Source: an uncultured Eubacteriales bacterium (GTDB lineage: Bacteria; Bacillota; Clostridia; Lachnospirales; Anaerotignaceae). From it: 11,540 bases of DNA. The DNA lies in the NCBI GenBank assembly GCA_934552695.1, contig CAKTER010000038.1, forward strand, positions 1 to 11,540. The letters are read 5' to 3'. This document shows positions 6,210-11,540 of this stretch, piece by piece (within the stretch, counting starts at the first letter, position 1; each line of letters starts with the position of its first letter). Below the pieces are notes generated by a model. The model was not told the origin of the DNA and did no database searches. It saw only the letters and a program-made list of their open reading frames with translations. The position numbers and the translations under genes are program-made.

Positions 6210-8813
6210 ATGAAAACTGGATTGACGCCCCAACAGGTGGAAGAAAGCCGAAACCGGTTTGGCACCAACGAGCTGACCCAGCTGCCGCCGGAACCCTTGT
6301 GGAAAAAGGTGCTGAACGGGTTCCGGGATCCCATGATTCGCATTTTGTTGGTAGCGCTGGCCGTACAGGTGGTTTTGTATGTGCTGGGGCAGGCCGAGTG
6401 GTTCGAGCCGGTGGGCATTTTGATTGCCATTGTGATTGCCAACGGCGTTTCGGCGCTCAGCGAGAATAAGCAGGAGGGGAAGGCGTTGGCCTTAAAGGCC
6501 GAGGAGACCAGCCGGGAGACGGCCAAGGTGCTCCGCAGCGGTCACCTACAGCAAATTCCGCTGGGGCAGGTGGTAGTGGGGGACATCGTGCGCTTGCAGG
6601 CCGGGGATAAAATCCCGGCGGATGGCGTGGTGGTGGAAGGCAGCCTGCGGGTGGACCAGGCGGCGCTGAACGGCGAGACCGAGGAGGCCGAAAAGCAGGC
6701 AATCCCCGCCGGGGCCGGGTTTGATAAAAAAGACCTGCTGAATCCCTATTATGCCTACCGGGGCACGGTGGTCTGCGGCGGCGAAGGGGCGCTGGAAGTG
6801 GACGTGGTGGGGGACAAGACCCTGTTTGGACAGCTGGCGCTGGAGGTCCAGGAGGACACTCGGGAGACTCCCCTGCAAGTGAAGCTGGCCAAGCTGGCCA
6901 AGCAGATATCCACCCTGGGCTATATCGGGGCTGTGTGCATAGCCCTGGGGATTTTGCTGAAAACCCTGCTGACGGGCCAGGCCCCGGCGGATGTTTACGG
7001 CTGGGTGCGGCTGGTGGTAGATGCGATTACGGTGGCGGTTACCGTTATTGTGTGCGCCGTGCCCGAGGGCCTGCCCATGCTTACCTCCATCCTGCTTTCG
7101 CTCCAAAGCATGAAGATGGTAAAGGATAACGTGCTGGTACGGAAGATTAACGGGCTGGAGACGGCGGGGAGCCTGAGCTTGCTGTTTAGCGATAAAACCG
7201 GCACCATTACCGAGGGGCGGCTTTCGGTGGCCGAGCTTTCCGCCGGGGACGGCCGGACATTTGCCGGGCTGGCTGAGCTGCCGGTAGCGCTGCGGCAGGC
7301 CCTTGTGACCGGCGTGGGCTTGAACAACAGCGCCATTTACAGCGCCGGGCAGGTCATTGGCGGCAACAGCACCGACCGGGCGTTGATGACGTTTTTGGCC
7401 GAAGCCGGCGAGGCCGAGGGCCTGGCCCGGGAGTCGGTACAGGAGTTTTTGCCTTTCGACTCCAACAAAAAATGCTCCAGCGTGACCCTGCGGCAGGACG
7501 ACGGGGCACGGGTGACCTACATCAAGGGCGCCCCCGAGGCCCTGCTGGCCCGTTGCAGCCGGTATGTAAACGCCGAAGGGGAGGAGTGCCCTCTGCCGGA
7601 TCGGGAGGCCTTAACGGCCTACATGGATCAGCAGGCGGCCCGGTCCATGCGGCTGCTGGCGGTGGCCCGTACCCAGGGCGACGTCAATGGAAACGATTTG
7701 GCGCTGATTTGCCTGTTAAGCATCCGGGATAATGTGCGGAAGGAAGCGGTACAGGCCATTCGGGAGGTTCAAAATGCCGGGGTGCAGGTGGTGATGGTCA
7801 CGGGCGACCGTATCGAGACCGCCTCTGCCATTGCCCGGGAAGCCGGGATTTTGACGGAAGACGACCAGGTGGCGCTGACCTCGCCCCAGCTGGCAGCCCT
7901 TACCGACGAAGAGCTGAAGGAGATATTGCCCCGGCTGCGAGTGGTAGCCCGGGCGTTGCCGGCAGATAAGAGCCGGTTGGTGCGGGCGGCCCAGGAATTG
8001 AACTGGGTGGTAGGCATGACGGGGGATGGGGTGAACGATTCCCCGGCCCTGAAAAAGGCCGACGTGGGCTTTGCCATGGGCAGTGGCACCGAGGTGGCGA
8101 AGGAAGCCGGGGATATTACCATTTTGGACGATAACTTTGCTTCCATTGATAAGGCCATTTTGTATGGCCGTACCATGTTCCATAGCATCCGGAAGTTTTT
8201 GCAGTTCCAGCTCACTGTTAACGTGGCGGCGGTGCTCATTTGCTTTTTGGGCCCCCTGCTGGGCGAAACGGTGGTTTTAACGGTGGTGCAGCTGCTGGTG
8301 GTCAATTTGGCCATGGACACGCTGGCGGCCATTGCCTTTGGCAGCGAACCGGCGTTGGCGGAGTATATGCAGGAGCCGCCCATTCCCCGGTCGGCGGGCA
8401 TTGTGACCCGGAAGATGATGGGCGGTGTGCTGACTGCGGCCCTGTATATTACGGCGGTATGTTTGGGGATTTTGTTCTTCCCGCCCATTCGGAACCTGTT
8501 TGGAGCGGTGGATTTGACCTATTTAAAGTCGGCCGTGTTTGCTACATTTATGATGGCCATTGCCTTTAATGGGGTAAATGCCCGTACAGAGCATATCAAT
8601 CCGCTCCAGGGAATCGGACGGAACAAAACGTTTTTGCTGGTTTTTGCGGCGATTTTTGCCCTGCAATTTGTGTTTGTGACCTTTGGAGGCGTGGCGCTGA
8701 GTGTAGAGGCGCTGTCGCCCCAGGGCTGGCTGGTTTGCCTCTGTCTGGCTTTTCTGGTGATTCCGCTGGATATGCTGCGGAAGGCCATAGGGCGGGCCGG
8801 ACGGAAGGCCTGA
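6210..8813 (+). CDS. P-type Ca2+-transporting ATPase (PMCA-like, type IIB)
   Basis: This 867-residue ion pump has the usual order: cation N-terminal domain (LTPQQVEESRNRFGTNEL, 5-22), TM1-2 (about 43-83), actuator domain with NGE (154-156) where most members have TGE, TM3-4 with CAVPEGLP (282-289, ion ligand Glu286), phosphorylation motif DKTGT (Asp328), nucleotide-binding KGAPE (439-443), TGDRIETA (531-538), hinge TGDGVNDSP (605-613), then six C-terminal membrane helices. TM6 carries Asn699 and Asp703 in NLAMDTLAAIAFGSEP, a pattern like the plasma-membrane calcium pumps, which transport one Ca2+. Export of Ca2+ from the cytoplasm is the likely role; Mn2+ cannot be excluded. No autoinhibitory C-terminal tail is seen. 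ATG 6210 follows GGAG at 8 bases. It has its own promoter and is flanked by terminators, so it is monocistronic. Confidence 0.92.
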   Translation: MKTGLTPQQVEESRNRFGTNELTQLPPEPLWKKVLNGFRDPMIRILLVALAVQVVLYVLGQAEWFEPVGILIAIVIANGVSALSENKQEGKALALKAEETSRETAKVLRSGHLQQIPLGQVVVGDIVRLQAGDKIPADGVVVEGSLRVDQAALNGETEEAEKQAIPAGAGFDKKDLLNPYYAYRGTVVCGGEGALEVDVVGDKTLFGQLALEVQEDTRETPLQVKLAKLAKQISTLGYIGAVCIALGILLKTLLTGQAPADVYGWVRLVVDAITVAVTVIVCAVPEGLPMLTSILLSLQSMKMVKDNVLVRKINGLETAGSLSLLFSDKTGTITEGRLSVAELSAGDGRTFAGLAELPVALRQALVTGVGLNNSAIYSAGQVIGGNSTDRALMTFLAEAGEAEGLARESVQEFLPFDSNKKCSSVTLRQDDGARVTYIKGAPEALLARCSRYVNAEGEECPLPDREALTAYMDQQAARSMRLLAVARTQGDVNGNDLALICLLSIRDNVRKEAVQAIREVQNAGVQVVMVTGDRIETASAIAREAGILTEDDQVALTSPQLAALTDEELKEILPRLRVVARALPADKSRLVRAAQELNWVVGMTGDGVNDSPALKKADVGFAMGSGTEVAKEAGDITILDDNFASIDKAILYGRTMFHSIRKFLQFQLTVNVAAVLICFLGPLLGETVVLTVVQLLVVNLAMDTLAAIAFGSEPALAEYMQEPPIPRSAGIVTRKMMGGVLTAALYITAVCLGILFFPPIRNLFGAVDLTYLKSAVFATFMMAIAFNGVNARTEHINPLQGIGRNKTFLLVFAAIFALQFVFVTFGGVALSVEALSPQGWLVCLCLAFLVIPLDMLRKAIGRAGRKA

Positions 8814-8875
8814 CTGGGAGAATAAAAAAACAGCAGAAAAGCAAAGATACCTCACAAAAGAATATCCGAGTACAG

Positions 8876-8902
8876 AAAAGGGAGGCGGATTGCCTCCCTT
8901 TT
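8876..8902. terminator. Bidirectional terminator between convergent genes
   Basis: AAAAGGGAGGC (8876-8886) pairs perfectly with GCCTCCCTTTT (8892-8902) around a 5-base loop. The T run on the plus strand serves the ATPase gene and the A run gives a T run on the minus strand for the MGMT-like gene, which ends 17 bases away. Between 8814 and 8875 I see nothing else. Confidence 0.9.
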
Positions 8903-8918
8903 GGTATGTATTCTGCGC

Positions 8919-9215
8919 CTAGGCCTCCCAGCCGTACTTTTTCAAGTCTACATAAAAGGGGGCTTTTAGCGCCACCCCTTCCTCTTCCAGCAAAAACGCT
9001 TGCTCCGGCCAGCCCGGGGCCAGCCGGCCGCTATGGCCCACCACCCGGTGGCAGGGGTAGGCGCCGTAGTGCTCTGCCCGGCTGAGAATCCGGCCTACCA
9101 ACCGGGCGTTTTTCTCCCGGCCGATGAGCCGGGCGATTTGACCGTAGGTGGCTACCCGTCCGGCGGGGATTTCCTCTACCACCGAAAGGACTTCGTAAAC
9201 CAGCCGTTCGTCCAC
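8919..9215 (-). CDS. Small MGMT-like (alkyltransferase-like) DNA-binding protein keeping the active-site Cys
   Basis: This 98-residue protein equals only the C-terminal DNA-binding domain of O6-methylguanine-DNA methyltransferases (full enzymes are about 160-180 residues). It shows the helix-turn-helix VATYGQIARLIG (21-32), ARLVGRIL (37-44) with the probable arginine finger Arg38, and PCHRVVGHSGRL (54-65). The alkyl acceptor Cys55 is present, whereas true alkyltransferase-like (ATL) proteins of this size usually carry Trp or Ala there. It could repair alkylated guanine directly or flag lesions for nucleotide excision repair. The start is GTG at 9215, with AAGGAGG 7-8 bases upstream. It is the second gene of an operon after the Smr-domain gene, 12 bases downstream of that gene's stop. 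The family is secure; catalytic activity is uncertain. Confidence 0.88.
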   Translation of the reverse strand: MDERLVYEVLSVVEEIPAGRVATYGQIARLIGREKNARLVGRILSRAEHYGAYPCHRVVGHSGRLAPGWPEQAFLLEEEGVALKAPFYVDLKKYGWEA

Positions 9216-9227
9216 CGGACTCCCTCC

Positions 9228-9476
9228 TTAAAACAGCTCCCGCAAAATCAAATCGGTCTCCCCGGGGTTTAGGCCAACCTCCACCCGCAGCACCTTGGGG
9301 TGTTTGGCATAGGCTTGCCGCACCATCCGCATCAGCTCGGTGCCGCTCCGGTAGCCGTGGATGATTCGCAGGCGGTAGACGCTATTGTTGACCCGGTTTA
9401 AGCGGGAATCAATCAAGATTTTGGCCTGGCGCTTGGTCATTCCGTGAATATCCAGCTCCACAATACCCATTTGCAT
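9228..9476 (-). CDS. Stand-alone Smr-domain protein (MutS2 C-terminal-like, putative nuclease)
   Basis: This small protein (82 residues from ATG 9476) is almost entirely one Smr domain. The sequence LDIHGMTKRQAK (8-19) is the LDxHG motif, and IIHGYRSGTELMRMVR (38-53) is the HGxGxGxL-type motif, with Tyr-Arg-Ser where Gly or Lys is more common. Smr domains at the end of MutS2 and in free-standing proteins cut branched or nicked DNA or act on RNA at collided ribosomes; which role applies here cannot be told. I prefer ATG 9476, 10 bases after AAGGA; a GTG at 9485 sits only 1 base after that site. Pairing with an MGMT-like gene in one operon suggests nucleic-acid repair, as an inference. Confidence 0.82.
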   Translation of the reverse strand: MQMGIVELDIHGMTKRQAKILIDSRLNRVNNSVYRLRIIHGYRSGTELMRMVRQAYAKHPKVLRVEVGLNPGETDLILRELF

Positions 9477-9497
9477 TTCCGTCACATCCTTATTCCT

Positions 9498-9526
9498 AGT
9501 TTACCTTAATTTTTGCCAAACTTCAA
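9498..9526 (-). promoter_or_regulatory. Promoter of the Smr/MGMT-like operon
   Basis: On the minus strand TTGAAG (9526-9521) and TAAACT (9503-9498) have 17-base spacing. The predicted start near 9491 would put the ribosome site AAGGA at the very 5' end of the transcript, giving a leader of only about 15 bases. The -35 box lies 11 bases from that of the divergent MarR promoter. Confidence 0.6.
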
Positions 9527-9537
9527 CCGGAATTGAC

Positions 9538-9566
9538 TTGACAAATGGAGCCGGGTAGAATAAAAT
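9538..9566 (+). promoter_or_regulatory. Promoter of the MarR-glnA operon
   Basis: A consensus TTGACA (9538-9543) is followed after 17 bases by TAAAAT (9561-9566). Transcription is predicted to start near 9573, inside the inverted repeat at 9572-9588, about 37 bases before the MarR start codon. Confidence 0.8.
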
Positions 9567-9571
9567 CGGTA

Positions 9572-9588
9572 TGTTCTAATACAGAACA
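9572..9588. promoter_or_regulatory. Operator candidate TGTTCT-N5-AGAACA, probable MarR autoregulatory site
   Basis: TGTTCTAATACAGAACA is a perfect inverted repeat of 6-base arms around 5 bases. It covers the predicted transcription start, so a bound dimer would block RNA polymerase. MarR-family repressors typically bind 16-20 bp palindromes in their own promoters. The 17-bp length and the TGT...ACA ends equal those of the bacillary GlnR/TnrA box (TGTNAN7TNACA), but the inner A and T of that box are C and G here. Confidence 0.6.
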
Positions 9589-9597
9589 ATTTGACTT

Positions 9598-9601
9598 GGA
9601 G
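9598..9601 (+). promoter_or_regulatory. Ribosome binding site placing the MarR start at ATG 9610
   Basis: GGAG ends 8 bases before ATG 9610. The in-frame GTG at 9601 overlaps this site by one base and lacks its own, so it is not the likely start. Confidence 0.65.
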
Positions 9602-9609
9602 TGATTGGT

Positions 9610-10092
9610 ATGGATTCACAGGAATCCCGGGCGCTTGCGGAAAAGCTGGTTGCCTTTAACATCCGTTTGGGACATTGGAAAGCCCAGGTGTACGACCGGG
9701 AATTTAATGTAAACGGAAAAGGGAAAAACAAGCTGGATTTAACCAGCCGGCAGTTTGGGATTTTGTTTTTAATCTACCACTACAAGCTGCGGACGGTTTC
9801 GGATTTGGTAAGGGAGATTAACATTAGCAAAAGCAGTGTGTCGCTTACCGTGTCGAAGCTGGCCGAGGAAGGGTATTTGCGGAAAAAACAGCCTCGGAAG
9901 AGCGAGGATGGCCGGAAGGTAAATATCGAGATTACCGCCAAGGGCAAACGCTCGGTGGACGAGATGACCGGAAAGATTGTTGAGATTTTGAATCGGTTTT
10001 ACTCCGGACTGACCGAGGAACAGCGGGCCAATTTGGTGCAGGGCGTCGCCTGTTTTGACGCTCTGTTTCGAGCAGGGAAAGAAGAGCAGTAA
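9610..10092 (+). CDS. MarR-family transcriptional regulator, first gene of the glnA operon
   Basis: This 160-residue protein has the MarR layout: an N-terminal dimerisation helix (about 5-30), a winged helix-turn-helix (44-113) with LTSRQFGILFLIYHY (44-58), recognition helix in NISKSSVSLTVSKLAEEGYL (71-90), and a beta-wing KSEDGRKVNIEITAKG (97-112), then a C-terminal dimerisation helix pair. An insertion rich in Lys, Gly and Asn (NVNGKGKNK, 33-41) precedes the winged helix. No Cys-based redox pair is evident (only Cys148), so ligand sensing is more likely than oxidation. It is followed 15 bases later by glnA. I infer that it represses its own operon through the palindrome at 9572-9588 and couples glnA expression to an unknown signal, perhaps nitrogen status. 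The family is secure; the role is inferred. Confidence 0.88.
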   Translation: MDSQESRALAEKLVAFNIRLGHWKAQVYDREFNVNGKGKNKLDLTSRQFGILFLIYHYKLRTVSDLVREINISKSSVSLTVSKLAEEGYLRKKQPRKSEDGRKVNIEITAKGKRSVDEMTGKIVEILNRFYSGLTEEQRANLVQGVACFDALFRAGKEEQ

Positions 10093-10107
10093 GCGAGGGA
10101 GGACATT

Positions 10108-11436
10108 ATGGGCTATACGAAGGACGATATCCGCCGACTGTGTGTTGAAAACGATGTAAAGTTTATCCGGCTGCAGTTTACGGATATTTTGGGAACGCTG
10201 AAAAATGTGGCCATTACCTATAAGCAGCTGGAAAAAGCGCTGGACAACAAGTGTATGTTCGACGGCTCCTCCATTGAGGGGTTTGTCCGTATCGAGGAAT
10301 CGGATATGTCGCTGCGGCCGGATTTGGACAGCTTTGTTATTTATCCTTGGTCACAAAACAGCGGCAAGGTGGCCCGGCTGATTTGCGATATTTACCAGCC
10401 CGATGGGAATCCCTTTGCCGGATCGCCCCGGTATGCGCTGGAACGGGCGGTACAGCGGGCGGCCGCTATGGGATATACCATAAACATTGGCCCGGAGCTG
10501 GAGTTTTTCCTCTTCGAGACCGATGAAAAGGGTGAACCCACCCTGACCCCCCACGACAACGGCGGCTATTTTGATTTGGGGCCTACGGACATGGGAGAGA
10601 ATACCCGGCGGGAGATTTGCCTGCTGCTGGAGGATATGGGCTTCGAGATTGAGGCCAGCCATCACGAATGCGCTCACGGCCAGCACGAAATCGACTTTAA
10701 GTATGCCGACGCCGTGCGGGCAGCCGATAACATTATGACCTTTAAGCTGGTGGTTAAAACCGTGGCCCAGCAAAACGGGCTGTTTGCCTCTTTCCTGCCT
10801 AAACCGGTGGCCGATTTAGCCGGCAGCGGGATGCATACCAATGTATCGTTGTCCCGGGACGGGAAGAACGCCTTTTACGATGCGGAGGGGGAAAACCAGC
10901 TGAGCGAGACCGCCTATCATTTTATGGCCGGTATTTTGCACCACATGAAGGGCATGACCGTGGTGACAAACCCCCTGGTGAACTCCTACAAGCGGCTGGT
11001 ACCCGGCTACGAGGCCCCGGTATATATCGCTTGGTCGAAGGCCAACCGGAGCCCGCTGATTCGGATTCCGGCGGCCCGGGGGCAGAGCACCCGGGTCGAG
11101 CTGCGGTGCCCCGACCCGGCCTGCAACCCCTATTTGGAAATGGCGGTTATGCTCTACGCCGGCCTGGATGGGATTGAAAAGAAGATGGCGGTGCCTCCCA
11201 GTGTGGATCGAAACCTGTTCTCCATGACGGCTGAGGAGTTGGCTGAAATGGGTGTGGAAAGCCTGCCTGCCACCTTGGGCGAGGCCATTGCCGAGGTAGA
11301 AAAGGACCCCCTGATAAAGGAAGCCCTTGGAGAGCATATTTTTGACAAGTATCTGGAAGCCAAAAAGCACGAGTGGGCGGATTATCAGCGGAGCGTATCC
11401 CAGTGGGAGATTGACCGCTACCTAAAACTGTATTGA
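10108..11436 (+). CDS. glnA: Glutamine synthetase, type I-alpha
   Basis: The enzyme condenses glutamate and ammonia to glutamine using ATP, as a cytoplasmic dodecamer. The 442 residues align along their full length with B. subtilis GlnA (444 residues, from memory). Visible landmarks are FTDILGT (24-30), [18 protein letters not shown] (50-67), metal ligands in GPELEFF (Glu130, Glu132) and SHHE...GQHE (Glu187, Glu194), GSGMHTN (239-245), the flap [17 protein letters not shown] with Glu302, and [10 protein letters not shown] (324-333). Arg61 corresponds to the Arg62 that mediates glutamine feedback inhibition in the alpha subtype. The adenylylated Tyr loop of beta-type enzymes is absent, so control is by feedback and transcription. 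GGGAGG precedes ATG 10108, and it follows the MarR gene with a 15-base gap. Confidence 0.97.
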   Translation: MGYTKDDIRRLCVENDVKFIRLQFTDILGTLKNVAITYKQLEKALDNKCMFDGSSIEGFVRIEESDMSLRPDLDSFVIYPWSQNSGKVARLICDIYQPDGNPFAGSPRYALERAVQRAAAMGYTINIGPELEFFLFETDEKGEPTLTPHDNGGYFDLGPTDMGENTRREICLLLEDMGFEIEASHHECAHGQHEIDFKYADAVRAADNIMTFKLVVKTVAQQNGLFASFLPKPVADLAGSGMHTNVSLSRDGKNAFYDAEGENQLSETAYHFMAGILHHMKGMTVVTNPLVNSYKRLVPGYEAPVYIAWSKANRSPLIRIPAARGQSTRVELRCPDPACNPYLEMAVMLYAGLDGIEKKMAVPPSVDRNLFSMTAEELAEMGVESLPATLGEAIAEVEKDPLIKEALGEHIFDKYLEAKKHEWADYQRSVSQWEIDRYLKLY

Positions 11437-11493
11437 TTGTAAAAACGGCTTTCAAAAGACGGTTCCCGATAGACGGGTGTCCGTAAAACAGTT

Positions 11494-11527
11494 AATCCTC
11501 CGTATGGCTTAGACCATGCGGAGGATT
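11494..11527 (+). terminator. Terminator of the MarR-glnA operon
   Basis: AATCCTCCGTATGG pairs with CCATGCGGAGGATT (14 bp, one G-T wobble) around a 6-base loop. The T tract after it is short and interrupted (TTTGTTTATG), so termination may be less efficient than at the other two terminators. A smaller hairpin, ACGG-GTGT-CCGT at 11473-11484, precedes it; the rest of the 11437-11493 stretch shows nothing recognisable. Confidence 0.72.
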
Positions 11528-11540
11528 TGTTTATGTCTAA

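Noticed and set aside
7769..8488. 239-codon minus-strand frame opposite the ATPase
   Set aside because: It is antisense to the conserved hinge and TM5-TM6 regions of the pump; the Ser/Thr/Ala-rich translation has no recognisable fold and no start signals.
11437..11540. Possible structured RNA after glnA
   Set aside because: Only a short ACGG/CCGT hairpin and the terminator are visible; no match to a known RNA class and the window ends here.
1..11540. Mobile elements, CRISPR arrays, tRNA or rRNA genes, or a defence system
   Set aside because: I saw no transposase or integrase genes, terminal repeats, regularly spaced repeats or RNA gene signatures; base composition and codon use look uniform across the window.

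Overview
The window most likely comes from a Gram-positive anaerobe of the class Clostridia, possibly a high-GC Oscillospiraceae-type genome. This is inferred from strong AGGAGG ribosome binding sites, frequent GTG/TTG starts, a lipobox lipoprotein used as a solute receptor, a B. subtilis-like type I-alpha glutamine synthetase, TTGACA-17-TATAAT promoters and GC-rich, GCC/CTG-heavy codon use. The assignment to family is a guess.

Layout. On the minus strand at the left, two overlapping genes encode ABC half-transporters: a complete one (862-2643) and one cut by the window edge (1-869). They share a promoter at 2760-2788 followed by a palindromic operator candidate. Diverging from them, a plus-strand operon (promoter 2861-2889) encodes a solute-binding lipoprotein (3034-3879) and, overlapping it by 11 bp, a hybrid sensor histidine kinase (3869-6061). 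It ends at a perfect terminator. A monocistronic PMCA-like P-type Ca2+ ATPase (6210-8813) follows with its own promoter. A bidirectional terminator separates it from a convergent minus-strand pair: a small Smr-domain protein (9228-9476) and a 98-residue MGMT-like protein (8919-9215). Diverging from that pair, a MarR-family regulator (9610-10092) and glutamine synthetase glnA (10108-11436) form an operon that ends at a terminator at the right edge.

How the genes work together. The lipoprotein and kinase look like one split chemosensor: the lipoprotein binds a small molecule outside the cell and the kinase reads it through a Cache-like ectodomain, with phosphate passing to its own receiver domain. 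No HPt protein or DNA-binding response regulator is present in the window. The MarR protein sits where GlnR sits in bacilli, directly before glnA, and its promoter carries a perfect inverted repeat at the transcription start, which suggests autoregulation of the MarR-glnA operon. The ABC pair resembles siderophore- or peptide-type heterodimeric transporters, and the half-sites of its operator resemble DtxR/IdeR half-sites.

No mobile element, CRISPR array, tRNA or rRNA was seen. Most of the window is ordinary chromosomal housekeeping and sensory content. The points most worth following are the split sensor, the MarR-glnA arrangement and the two operators.
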